Of a stretch of 64,000 nt of DNA, positions 1 to 9,914 are shown piece by piece. A program made the position numbers and the translations under genes. This stretch comes from Isoetes taiwanensis. Lineage: Eukaryota > Streptophyta > Lycopodiopsida > Isoetales > Isoetaceae. Numbering within the stretch: position 1 is the stretch's first letter; each line of letters starts with the position of its first letter. Below the pieces are notes generated by a model. It ran no database searches. It was not told the origin of the DNA and saw nothing but the letters and a program-made list of their open reading frames with translations. Location of the stretch: assembly GCA_021234155.1 (NCBI GenBank), contig JAJEKV010000082.1, positions 1,795,377 through 1,859,376 of the forward strand. The letters run 5' to 3'.

Positions 1-614
1 TTTCGCTTACAGAAACTGGAGCATAGCTCCGCAGCTCGAGATCAGAAGGTGCAGGAGATGCGGGCAGCCATTGCTCAATAAGGCAACGACCTTTATGCAG
101 AGGCTCATGAGAAATTGCAGCGATGCATGTATAAATTAGCAAGGCAACAACAATTCTAGCAGGAGCTAAGTTTCTGACTTTGGGAAGGAGATAACACTAC
201 ACCTGCCACGGCAGTTCCACCTGCCCAAGAGTCTGCACGACGTTAGCCAGGACCGCCTACTACTGCACTGCCCCAACGTAGGCCACAGCCTACGCCTCGC
301 CGATAGCAAAAAACACTTGTTGCGTCAGGCAGCATTGACCCAACGATCAGACAGCTCTATGAGCTGACAGAAGAGGCGGGGGAGGACCTTGTTAATCGGC
401 TCCAGATGCTCTTTGCTTGAATGACGTTCCACACGCCGGCACGCATTATTAGAGCGAGCTGCCACGGTATCCAATGTCCAAACCGCCCCAGGTAGTCACA
501 TTCACAATACGGGACGTGCAAGTGAAAGCAATCATCCTACGCCAGGGCAGGGAGCTAAAGGAGACTACCCTGTATATTGACCAAGACCCAACCTTGGCAC
601 AAGATGAAGGCCAC
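1..614 (+). pseudogene. LINE ORF1 remnant, upstream half, split by the Ty3 insertion
   Basis: Decayed plus-strand coding sequence with several in-frame stops and at least one frame change. The first 200 bases read as a coiled-coil-like, Glu/Gln/Leu-rich segment. The last 140 bases (474-614) read as a fold resembling the C-terminal domain of L1-type ORF1 RNA-binding proteins, with an RQGRELKETTLYIDQDPTL stretch. The same reading frame resumes right after the Ty3 element at 15010 if the 5-bp target duplication is counted once. This places the segment upstream of the LINE endonuclease at 15.2 kb. ORF1 proteins of this class bind the LINE transcript. The family assignment is from motif memory; the continuity across the insertion is seen directly. 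Confidence 0.6.
610..614. repeat. Target-site duplication GCCAC (partner at 15005-15009)
   Basis: Identical 5-base sequences flank the two outer LTR ends, as expected for integrase-mediated insertion of an LTR retrotransposon. Removing the element and one copy restores the LINE ORF1 frame. Confidence 0.93.
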
Positions 615-1202
615 TGTTTGGGGTCTGGGTTCGGGAACTCCTACAAGACAGTCCTCTGTGAGGACCCTTGGATCAAACAGGAGAATCCGGGAGCTATGTC
701 ACGCGGGATTTGCAAAAAGAACAAGGGAAAAGAGAAAAGAGAGAACAAAAGAGAACAATAAGATCACAATAATGAGAACAACTCCTTGATGTCAATGAAG
801 ATACATGAGCTCTCGCAATCGAGAGAAAACAGAAGTGAGACAAGACTCAAACTCATCTAAAAACTCGAGTGCTAACTCTACTCATATATATAGTACAATG
901 GCCTTTGGCCCAATATAGACACTCTAACTGATTTCGGTGCTGACTCTTGAAAGAAGGCCTGATTTGCAGGAATGGTGGCGGTGCCTCTTGAAATGCCTGA
1001 AATCACGCTGACGCTGATGCTGGCGGTGACGGGCCGTCACTTGTCTGAGCGCCTCCTCTTGGTGGCAGGCGTGGCCTTTGACTGCGTGGTCTGCTGCTTG
1101 GTCTTCTGTGGGGCCTTGGACGACTGAGCAACTGGGTCCTTGGCCTTGACTTGGTCCGTCGTATGCATGAATAGTCCTATACCTGGACGTACAGGACTAA
1201 CA
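615..1202 (-). repeat. 3' LTR of the 14.4-kb Ty3 element
   Basis: 588 bp, matching 14418-15004 along its whole length. My hand count gives 17 substitutions and one single-base gap; 16 of the 17 substitutions are transitions. The extra ORF of the element runs into this LTR and ends at 1037. Confidence 0.93.
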
Positions 1203-4200
1203 CTCCCCCCCACCAAACGACACTCAGGGTGAAGAAAAGGAGGAAGTGTTTCTGAGGGCGAGAACCCGGCAGTTTGAAAGTCATCCTCACGGGAATGAGG
1301 ACGGGCGCCATTATGGTAATTGCCAATGAGATCCTGGCGTACTTGAAGTGCTTCAGGAGTGGTGAGCCCAAGTGCAGGATGAGCATCAATGAGAAAGCCG
1401 GAGCATACCATGTCTTCAAGGGCAGTATGTGCTTCAGCAGGTACAAACTGGCATTCCATGAGAAGACAGGTCTAGAGTCCAAACGCACTGACGCTGGCAT
1501 TCGGGTTGCAATAAAAGATAGGACGCTGCCGATTGAGCGAGCTGAGCAGGAGGCACTTAAGAGCAGCACAAAAGCCTGCTTGACGGTCAACTGAAGGATC
1601 CGGTGAGGTGGCAGCATTCTTCAAAAAAGTATCAAGTCCATGGACAGCATGAGTGGGCGTGTGCCAACCACGCTCATTGGCAATATATATCCAATTTCTG
1701 TTGTGGTCCAAAGTGGCATCATCCTCCCAGTCTGAGCATCTGACAAAACGTGGATCCCAGCGGAGATCCGTCGAAATCTGGGGAGGAGTCCACCCATCGT
1801 GGCCTTCCAGGACCTTTGTCCAAAAGGGAAGACGCCAGTCGGAGGTGAGAAACCTGGGGCGTGGAGGGACACCCAGTGAAGCATATGGAGAGGGAGCCAT
1901 GCCCGTGGGCGTGGGCTGCTGAGCCTGCTCCCTGAATTCTCGTACAAGGTCTGGATCAAGAGCTCGGCACCACTGGTCCCAATCAGAAGCAGAGAGCTGA
2001 GTATAGACAGGAGGACTATCCCAACCCGTGGGTATGGTCTTGCTATCCAGAAGAGCACGCAGTTGATTGTAGTCTGCTAAGTGCTGCATATAAATTTGGG
2101 CAAACAGAAGATCCTCTGGATGTGCTAGATTCTTCCGCACCTGTTCCAGCGTTTCGGCTTGCCATAGAGGTAAATGATGAGCAAGCTCAGGCATGTAGTC
2201 CTGTCCAAGAGTGTGAGACTTATCATGATCTTTTAAATACGGGTTGGTATCTAATAACAACCAGTGAGCCTGTGAGTTGCCCTGAAAGTTTCGATGTGGC
2301 CCATCTCGGAATTTGTCTTGTGTATCGGCCAGATAGAAGTCATGAAAGATGTACGCCATCGGCTAAACAACTCGGAAGATGATCAAATCAGGGTCTTCAC
2401 AGTTGATGAGGTCGAAGACTAAGAGGGCACAGAGTAAACCTTTGTCTTCAACTGAGAGGTCCGGCCAAATCCTGAGAAAATCCTCACTGCACAGCTGGGC
2501 ATCAACTTGTCCATCGGCCGCGTACCACTTCAGAAGAAAGAGGTGGCGGCGGGCAACCACGTAATCCAGGTAACTGGAAGGAATAGCGAAATTCATAGAA
2601 ATGTGGAGAGCTATATTAATGTAGCCTTCTTGTTTAGTCTGGGCTGCATCAGCGGACTGAACAGCTTGCTGACGAGGTCGCGGATCCGGTTATCCTTTTC
2701 TAGCAGGAGACGTGACTGATCACGGACCCGTTTATGAGAGAGCGTGCCATGAGAAGAGGATTGCCCAGGAGTATGGAGTCGAAGCGTGGCAATCTCTGCA
2801 TCATCAATGATTTTCTGTTTCTTAGCCTCCGGTAGTTGATCCTGGAGAGGCGTGAGCTGACTGATCAGCGTGGAAAGCTGATCTTCTAAGGAGGTGATTC
2901 GAGCATCGCGCACGGTAAGGTCGTGGACTTGAGTGTTGTAACTTTGAGAAAGCTCTGTATACAGGGTGTTAAGTTTGGCAAGATCTTTATCCTTGTCGCC
3001 CAAGAGGTTATCCTTGGCCTTGACCTGCTCCAGCAATTCCTGAATGGTGGATTGTAACTGAGCCTGTTGATCAGCAAGCATGCTGGTCTGATCGTGTGCA
3101 GTCTTGAGATCCTCACGGGCCCGTAAAAGAGCCTCATGCTTTTCCTAAAGTTTGTCTTCCAGGGATTGAACTTGCGTGTGGGCAACTTGAAGATCCCTTT
3201 GAACAGCTTCCGAGGCCTCCAGGGACGCTTGAACTCCATGCATGAGAACGTCTTGGGATTCTTGTAACTTGAGGACAACGGCTTGAACATCCTGCTGGTA
3301 TTGATACAGGAGTTGGCGAGGATGTGGAGGTGCAGGGCCCTGTTGTTGCCTTGTCTGTGACGTCTGAGAGACATGATGAGAAGTGGAGGGCATGGTTTCT
3401 GTGGATGAAGAAGAGACAGTAACATGCATGGCATTGTGTTGAACATGACCAGGAGAAGAAGGGCGTGAAGCGTCAGCCTACTGGTTTTGAGGAAGGGAAT
3501 GAAAAGATTGATGAGTGGTTGTATGAGATGTGGAAGGTGACCCAGGGAGAGGAAGGTAATGACAGATGAGGGCTTGAAGATGGGCACCCACTGAGGCTTC
3601 AAAAATGGAAGAAGGGACGGCCCTAATGCGATCCACTTCATGAAGAAGTCTGAAAAACAGCATTTGTGGCCAATCAATATGGTGAGTGGAGTGGATGGCC
3701 GTGATAACAACATTGTAGAACTGTTTATTGATATGGGTGTTCTTGATAGAATACCCAAGCAATTTGCGCCACAGAAACTTTACAAAAGTGTCGTGGGTCT
3801 TGGCAATGTTTGTGAGGCGATGCATGTTGGCTTGATAAGGAACGGCACCAAACTGAGTGACATCCAGGTCCTGTAAGGCAGCCCAAGATAAAGAAGGTAT
3901 TTTGAGAGGAATGTGGAATACCTCAGAAATCAGAGCCTGAGTAAGCAAAATGGTGGTGCCATCGACCGTGGTAGCATATCCTTCCGGGCTGTTGACTATA
4001 TGAGCGACAAACTGTTTCAATTGCTCCGGATTTGGTGCATGGAGGTCCTGTTGTGAGAATTCGTAAAGCTCCTGACGTTCTGCCACTTCTCGACTCGGAC
4101 CAACGAGCGCTTCGCGAAAGGTGGGTGTGGAGAAGATCATAGACTCAAAAAGAGCCGGATCCCTTGGAGCAGAAGCTTGAAGTTGAGGAAATTTGGGTGA

Positions 4201-4209
4201 AGTAGCCAT
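1037..4209 (-). pseudogene. Extra ORF downstream of pol: globular N-terminus, coiled-coil middle, basic tail
   Basis: Long minus-strand reading frame starting at ATG 4207-4209 in good context (GCCATGG) after a CT-rich leader. Residues about 1-245 form a globular domain that may resemble the plant-transposon/PMD-like domains of Athila/Tat elements. Then comes a Ser/Thr/Gln-rich linker and a clear coiled coil (Gln/Leu/Glu-rich, about 3430-2640). After one frameshift near 2620-2640 there is a second Trp-rich region (2596-1472), and a Lys/Arg-rich end (KRRRSDK) coded inside the LTR. Four in-frame stops at 3478, 3145, 2363 and 1472 are all TAG. About 1050 codons in total. The position matches the env-like or aORF slot of large plant Ty3 elements. 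Function unknown. Confidence 0.7.
1203..1214 (-). other. Polypurine tract (plus-strand primer site)
   Basis: Immediately inside the 3' LTR the minus strand reads GGTGGGGGGGAG directly before TGTTAGTCC, the start of the LTR. A purine run next to the 3' LTR is the standard primer for second-strand synthesis in LTR retrotransposons. Confidence 0.8.
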
Positions 4210-4634
4210 GGCAAAGAGCGTCGGAAAGGAACATGAAGAACTGTCTTGAGAAGCTGGAGGGCGGAGAGCGGAAGACGAAAACGAAGATGGATGAAAAGGT
4301 TTTTAGGGCAGCTTCACATCCGATCGTTCAATTACGTCTCATCTCCACCGTTCATTGCTTCTCCCTTAACCGTTTGGGGACTTAGCCAAATTTTTGCCTC
4401 TCAATCGACTCCTTCGCATCTATCGCCACCTGGCATCATCAACGATCGTCGTTTCATTCTCATCATGCCCCTTCGTACACATATTAATGTGTGACGGGCG
4501 TGAAAAGAAGGAATGTCATTTAATGCTGGCAACTTGAAGTGAGATATCATAAAGAAGAATGTGTCAGACAAGACCTTGGCTAGATATGCGGCGGGAAAAA
4601 AGATCCCCTAATTAGAAACAGTCTTGCATTGCAT
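4210..4634. other. Spacer between the divergent extra ORF and the antisense cysteine-rich ORF
   Basis: No ORF worth calling. On the minus strand the 100 bases before 4209 are CT-rich, like a leader. No TATA box is convincing in that direction. The stretch may work as a bidirectional promoter region. Confidence 0.4.
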
Positions 4635-4700
4635 CCACGTCGGCGATTTGTCTGATTGGTCCACGTTTACAGGTTTCCCGTCGGTTGGGCTATATAAGAC
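4635..4700 (+). promoter_or_regulatory. Plant-type core promoter inside the Ty3 element, antisense to it
   Basis: On the plus strand there are two ACGT cores (CCACGTCGG near 4637 and CCACGTTT near 4663), an inverted CCAAT (GATTGG near 4654) and a TATA box (CTATATAAG, about 4690-4698), followed 38 bases later by the ATG at 4736. This is the spacing of an ordinary RNA polymerase II promoter. It points away from the extra ORF, which begins at 4209 on the other strand. No expression evidence. Confidence 0.55.
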
Positions 4701-4735
4701 GAGCAGTGGGCAAAGCTGAGACACCTTTGGCGACG

Positions 4736-4996
4736 ATGAGTATGGCAGCGGCCGGTTTGAACGAGAATTGCACAATGCCTAGCAACTGCCAGGAATGGAT
4801 CACCTGCAAGATGAACTGTCTGGACCTCTGGAAATGCCACAACCGTGGCATCCCTATGGATGGCTGGTGCAGTGGGATGGATGAGCATCCCAACCCTCTG
4901 ACCAACCCCATGGAAGTGGTGGTGCATCTGCGCTGGGATCCGGAGCAGAACTACTACCACATCCTCCGCATCACCTCTGCTCCAAACCCGGAGTAG
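4736..4996 (+). CDS. Small cysteine-rich protein, antisense ORF inside the Ty3 element
   Basis: 86-residue intact ORF on the strand opposite to the retrotransposon. I chose the ATG at 4736 because it is the first after the TATA box; the frame is also open upstream to 4685. Six cysteines lie at residues 12, 18, 24, 28, 34 and 45 (spacing C-x5-C-x5-C-x3-C-x5-C-x10-C), followed by a Pro/Asp-rich stretch and a beta-like tail (VVVHLRWDP). There is no clear signal peptide or membrane segment, and I do not recognise the family. Antisense ORFs between pol and the 3' LTR are known in some Tat-lineage elements such as Grande. The ORF is intact although every sense gene of the element is broken, but 86 codons could survive by chance. 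Confidence 0.5.
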   Translation: MSMAAAGLNENCTMPSNCQEWITCKMNCLDLWKCHNRGIPMDGWCSGMDEHPNPLTNPMEVVVHLRWDPEQNYYHILRITSAPNPE

Positions 4997-5127
4997 AGGG
5001 GTTTTGAACTTAGGATTTTGTATATAGGGCTCTGCCCATTTTGTAAATAGAGCTCTGCTTATAGCGGAAGATAGTGAACAAGGCTCACATTTTGTAACTT
5101 GCCTCTAGTAATATAAATATGCTGCTT

Positions 5128-5241
5128 TTAGTCACTATCTGTGGTGTCAGAACTTTGTGGTGCATCTTGTGTAGAACTGTCTGTAGCTTCTGTATGAAAT
5201 TGTTTAAGGCGAAAGCCATTAACCAGAGTAGGTAATGGACC
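5128..5241 (-). pseudogene. Integrase C-terminal tail, separated from the rest by an insertion
   Basis: The minus strand reads an open tail with the motif VNGFRLKQF and a Ser/Thr/Asp-rich end, stopping at TAA 5128-5130. NGxRLK is the usual ending of Ty3 integrases, where the C-terminal domain closes. The integrase body stops matching at about 8500, so this tail has been moved 3.25 kb away by inserted DNA. Pol therefore ended about 130 bp beyond the antisense ORF. Confidence 0.7.
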
Positions 5242-5247
5242 ACACAC

Positions 5248-5701
5248 ACAATCAACACACAATGACCATTAACATTATTAACACAAACCATTGCATTTGA
5301 CACATTTAAATTAAAATCCCCCTTAAACCCCCTTTGGTTTGGGTGCATATTCACACGGGGGGTTACTCCGGGCAACGAGAGCTGTCGGATGGGCATATTT
5401 GCCCTTTATTCCAAGATCTGGACCGTACATAGCGATCCTCGTTTGTGGGGTATGCATGTACAAATATTTGTATACTGTATATTAAGATTTGCAAAATACT
5501 ATAAGGTTTGAGAGAATGTACTTAATAGTGTTAATTTTGTACATGTATTGTAAATATATTTTTGGAGCTCTCGCTGCCCTACGTAACCCCCCGTGTGAAT
5601 ATGCACCCAAACCAAAGGGGGTTTAAGGGGGATTTTAATTTAAATGTGTCAAATGCAATGGTTTGTGTTAATAATGTTAATGGTCATTGTGTGTTGATTG
5701 T
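5248..5701. mobile_element. MITE with about 130-bp terminal inverted repeats (copy 1)
   Basis: 5248-5378 is the near-perfect reverse complement of 5571-5701; the outer 115 bases match almost throughout. The arms contain a C-run/G-run segment next to TTTGGTTTGGGTGCATATTC and end inside at GAGAGCT. The AT-rich centre has no ORF. A second copy lies at 62217-62603, so this is a repeated family. Just outside the right end is a GGGCCC-TTC-GGGCCC hairpin at about 5719-5733, partly shared by copy 2. Confidence 0.85.
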
Positions 5702-6064
5702 TATATTAAAAAAATTTTTGGGCCCTTCGGGCCCTAACTAAAGCAGAAAGAAAATGGGAAAATCTTCCACCTAACATCGAGAAATGAAGAAACATCCATT
5801 CAGCACTATTACAAGTTGAAACACTATATATATAAATTTTTGCTCAACAAGCAATAGAATGTGAAAAAACATATGTCATAGAAATCTTTGCTGTAGTAGG
5901 ACTTTGAAGAAACAAAGGTAAATAATAATGATGCAGAACAACATTTCCACGCAACAATAAACAACTGTGTATGTTGTGGTGGCACACTGACTCTATGGTA
6001 AAAGGTGCAGGTTTTTGTAGAAGCTTACCACTGTTAAGGATCACCTTTTCCTTTTCCATAGACT

Positions 6065-6398
6065 TCACCATTTCATAGGCTCATCAGCCAAAGCTTTAGC
6101 AGCAGGCAAAAATCTTCTCATAATAAAATCTCTGGCAGCTGGATCATTGTATAACTCAGTAGGAATTTGTAAAGTATTATCTTCTTGCTGGCCCAAGCTT
6201 ACTCTTTCATCCAAGCTTACTTTGCAAGTACTGGCTATGGTGTCATTCTGATCAAGCGTGTCAGCAGCATCAGAAAATGTTTCACTATCTTCAGTTGTGG
6301 ACTCAAGTGCAATTAATCTTCATCATGCCTCACTAAATCTGGAGTATTCTCCAGACGAAATGAATCACCATGTCGAACTGCATAAATCGGCTTTATTT
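6065..6398 (-). pseudogene. Captured host-gene exon ending in a conserved RFLPAAKAL motif
   Basis: On the minus strand an acceptor (TTTATGCAG) precedes about 110 codons that read well apart from one early one-base frame slip. They contain YAVRHGDSFRLENTP, then an acidic stretch, then AARDFIMRRFLPAAKALA, and stop at TGA 6065-6067. The RFLPAAKA motif recalls plant-specific uncharacterised proteins (possibly DUF688 type); this is memory, not a search. The exon is inside the insertion in the integrase gene and is probably non-functional. Confidence 0.4.
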
Positions 6399-6989
6399 CT
6401 GCATAAACAAAAATAAAACAGAGGACTTACATTAGGTAGAGAGGAAGACGTACTGAAGGAGAGATTTGGGACTGATTGCTCTGCTTCTTGCTGCATTTTT
6501 CTGACTAAGGGTCTTCATTCTGATTCTGCTCCTATTGTCATTAGAGTTATCCTACAACAACATTAGCAGGTCAGTATGTCATTTCACAAAAATCTCGGGA
6601 CCTTAATACAAACCTTGAAAATTTCTGCCATGTTAGCCGAAGTATTAGGACAACTATATGATATATCCCCGACACTTGCAGAAACTTGCTCCACCTTTTG
6701 GGAACGGTTCTTATACCTGCATGGCTTTCCAGACCCGTAGGTTTTTTATCTGGGGATGAACAGATGCATTGCTCACAATCTCTATTGTCCTGGCCTACTT
6801 GCGCACTATAATCACACGCCATTATTATCTTGTTTGCTGAAATTCTACAAGAAATTGAACATGAACCTGAAGATGGTAGACATGCCTGAGCTTCACTTTT
6901 ATAACTTGTTCCACTGGCCAATACTTCTTCGCAAATTTCATCACCTGAATGTATTTCCAAAGGATGCTGCAAGTAAATATTCTCTGATG

Positions 6990-7345
6990 GCGAGATCAAA
7001 TTTTGTTGATATACGTGCCATGCCATTTGGATCGTCCTGGCAGCATCATGCCAACTAGAAACCATGCATCTTACTTTCCATCCACGATATTGTGCTTGAA
7101 TTATTGTAGCGACTTTTCGGCGTCTTTGTTGAAATTCTAAGAGCACGCATGTCCGGAATCCTTAAATTGTTTTTGCAAGTAGAACTACACAAACAAGCGG
7201 CCTAAAGATATTTTAGTCTTGCGATTTTCATCCTTTGCTTTGAATTTTGATCACAGGCGTTTCATATCAAGATATTTCTTTTTACGCCATGCGGGCCTTC
7301 AAATAACTTTGTATCATGGTGGCAGCTCTCTCCTTCATCTTAATA
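6990..7345 (-). pseudogene. Captured fragment with IQ calmodulin-binding motifs
   Basis: Minus-strand segments read several IQ-like units: AATMIQSYLKARMA and VIKIQSK near 7330-7220, then ATIIQAQYRGWKVR and ARTIQMAWHVYQQ near 7125-7000. Stops and frame slips separate them. IQ units bind calmodulin or myosin light chains; rows of them occur in ASPM (abnormal spindle) proteins, myosins and IQD-type proteins. ASPM-like is my best guess. The piece is foreign to retrotransposons and was carried in by the insertion. Confidence 0.5.
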
Positions 7346-8494
7346 TCAATAATTTGAGAAGGAATAGAAAGGTAAACACCTTTGGAATGGCGGGCTTCTT
7401 GAATATGATAGTCATGTACACGCCCATAGATGGATGAAGAGCCGCACGGTGGTTTATAGAAATTAGTGAGCCTGACCTATCCATTTGCATCCAAATTTTT
7501 ATGAGTATGATTTTGCAAGCATCATCACTAAAACCAGATATTTGATAAGGAATTTCTTGCCTTTGTTGACCCAAGAATAAAACAACTGTGTAAAGTAGCA
7601 AGTTTCCTGGTGAAATCATGTGTCGCCAAAGATGTCCCATGAAGCACAAGCTGTGAAATAGGCCTATAAATTTCATGCTGCTTCTCTAATATAAATTGCA
7701 TAATTAATTGATTGCTCTGCTTCTTGCTGCATTTTTGCTGCAAGAATCCAAAAATCCCTTTGCACTGGAGTAACCTGGCCCTTGTGTCCTCTGAAAAACA
7801 GATTTGAATGGAGGCCTTTTTACAGACGAACAATGGCAAATCCCTGCTTATGGTAATGAATCCAGGGCCAGCAAAGGAAATCGAGTAGCTACAAGACGTG
7901 GTCGGGCAAGAACAGATCCCGGCTTGTGCCTGGCCCTTGAGAGATGAGCAACTGGCATTACCAATTAGGCATAGAGGAATCTGCGATGATGCTTCCAGAA
8001 ATTTGCTCCCAGAAATTTGCTCCCTGTTGTCTTGGGGGCATTCCCTGTGCTTTGCAACTCCAGGTGAGGAGGGAAGATCAGAAGATAGCAACGGAAAGAG
8101 ATAGAAGCGGGGCAGCTCATCATAGATTCCACCCTGTTAGGGTTTTGTAACGCATGCTTTGCACTTAAGCAAATTCCAAATTTCAAAGATTTGCCATGGC
8201 GGCCAACATTGCTACAAAATCCCTACCGTAAAGCAAATCCTTTCCTCAAAGAACCCTAAAATAAGGGACCTCGATGCTTGCATGTCTGTTTTTGGAACTT
8301 AAAAATAATTGATTTTTCCTTAAAAAGAGGGCTTTTATTGTGAGCCCTTGGATGTTGGACCATTGAAAAAAAAAAGCTAAATCAACGACTAAGAAATGGT
8401 GCACTCTAGATGTACGCATTAGTACATCCATTCGAATACGCCATGAAATCTTAGGAAAACCTTTGTGAAAAGCGTACAAAAACACAAAGAAAAC

Positions 8495-9914
8495 CCCCTG
8501 TTATTATGCTACATATTGGAGTGCCATCTAACTCGGCCAGCTTGAAAACACTGGATTGAACAACTTGAATAATTTGATAAGGACCAAGCCATCTGAACTT
8601 TAACTTGCCCGGAAAATTTTTGTAACGAGAATCATAAAGAAGAACCAAATCACCTTCTTTGAATGTTTTGGTCTTAAGACGTTTATCATGTAACAATTTC
8701 TGCAACTGTTGACCATGAAGAACACGAATGTAAGCATCTCTCCGAAGTTCATCTAACTGTTCTAATTGATAAACCCGTTCCTTGAGTGCAGCAGGTGGAT
8801 TATGTGCTGTAGCAAGTTGGAAACGGAGAGTGGGAAGAATATATTCGAAGGGCATGAGTGCTTCTTGACCATAAACCAATTTGAAAGGAGTGTGGCCAGT
8901 TGCAATTTTGAAACTTGTGTTGTAAGCCCAAAGAACAGTAGGCAACTTGTCCTGCCAATCTGTACGAGAAGCGTCACAAATTTTCTTGAGAACAGTGATT
9001 AGAGTTTTGTTGGTACTTTCAGCCAAGCCATTTCCTTGAGGATAGTAAGGTGTACTCTTCCTGTGTTAGATGTGAAGATAGTCCGTCAGCTCCTTGATGG
9101 TATGATTGACAAAATGCACGCCACGATCACTAACAAGTTCCGTGGGACAACCAAAACGCGTGATGATGTGCGTGTAGAGAACCTTGGCTGTACTGGCAGC
9201 AGTGTTGTCTGGAAGTGCACAAGCTTCCGCCCATTTTGTAGCATAATCAGTGATGACCAGAATGTAGCGGGCACGGGTGTGCCGCGCCGGTGGGTCCATG
9301 GGCCCTACAAAGTCCATTCCCCATTTGCTGAAGGGAAGTGGCGTGGCGACCGGCGTCAATGGAAGAGCGTCATGGGCCGTGGGCTTTCCCACACGCTGAC
9401 AGACGTCACACGTGCGAGCATAAGCGTGGGCATCTTTGAAGAGCGTGGGCCAAAAATATCCGGCCAAGAGAATTTTGCGTGTCGTGGCGTCACCACTAAA
9501 ATGACCACCACCAAGCCCGTCATGGGCTTGTCGAACAATATCGGGCACCTCATGAGGGAGGACACAACCGAAGAACCATGTCTTTTCCGCGTTTGTATAA
9601 GTGGCCTGCAACCATGGTATAGTCACGGACTTCTCTGAGAAACTGACGGCGGCGTGAGCAAAGCTTGTCTGGAGAGAGCGTCGGATCTTCTGGAGGAAGA
9701 GCACCAGTGAGAAGATATTGCTGAAAGTTGTGAAGCCAATGGGGCGTGGCCGTGACCAGGAACAATTGAGCATCCGGAAAGGCGTCAGAAACACCCGTGG
9801 AGGGATCATCCGTGTGGATACGTGAAAGATAATCAGGCACCACATGAGACTTGCCTGCCTTATGGACAATTTCGAAGGGAGCGAATTCTTGCAGAAGAAG
9901 GACCCAACGAGCAA
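8495..9914 (-). pseudogene. Ty3 integrase (HHCC zinc finger and catalytic core)
   Basis: The minus-strand frame starts with overlap of the RT frame (frameshift near 9560), then an H-x-C-C zinc-binding module (HDGLGGGHF ... CDVCQR), the catalytic core with GMDFVGPMDPP and ITDYATKWAEA, then the SDRG segment. One in-frame TAA at about 9066 splits the core from TPYYPQGNGLAEST, which carries the third acidic residue. The frame continues with KTFKEGDLVLLYDSR and FRWLGPYQI (GPY module) and stops matching near 8500 at the insertion. Integrase joins the cDNA ends to host DNA. This copy is dead. Confidence 0.9.

Larger units (their letters stand above)
5242..8500. mobile_element. Foreign insertion in the integrase gene carrying host-gene fragments
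   Basis: Integrase coding breaks off near 8500 and resumes at 5241, so about 3.25 kb was inserted after the Ty3 element arrived. The insert holds a long-TIR MITE at its left edge (5248-5701), an exon-like segment at 6065-6398, an IQ-motif segment at about 6990-7345, and further minus-strand blocks at 7500-8100 that look like degenerate exons. Intron-type splice borders remain, so the fragments were copied from DNA and not from mRNA. Helitrons and Pack-type transposons do this. I could not find matching target duplications or Helitron ends, so the class is open. 8100-8450 shows no feature. Confidence 0.6.

Noticed and set aside
5085-5396. Minus-strand ORF of 103 codons across the MITE arm
   Set aside because: It joins integrase tail sequence to MITE arm sequence in another frame; it is a chance reading.
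5700-5745. GGGCCC hairpin followed by CTAA near the first MITE, resembling a Helitron 3' end
   Set aside because: The second MITE copy has a similar hairpin but no CTRR end, no matching TC start was found at a sensible distance, and the insert border lies elsewhere.
6756-7058. Plus-strand ORF of 100 codons
   Set aside because: Shadow of the IQ-motif fragment on the minus strand.
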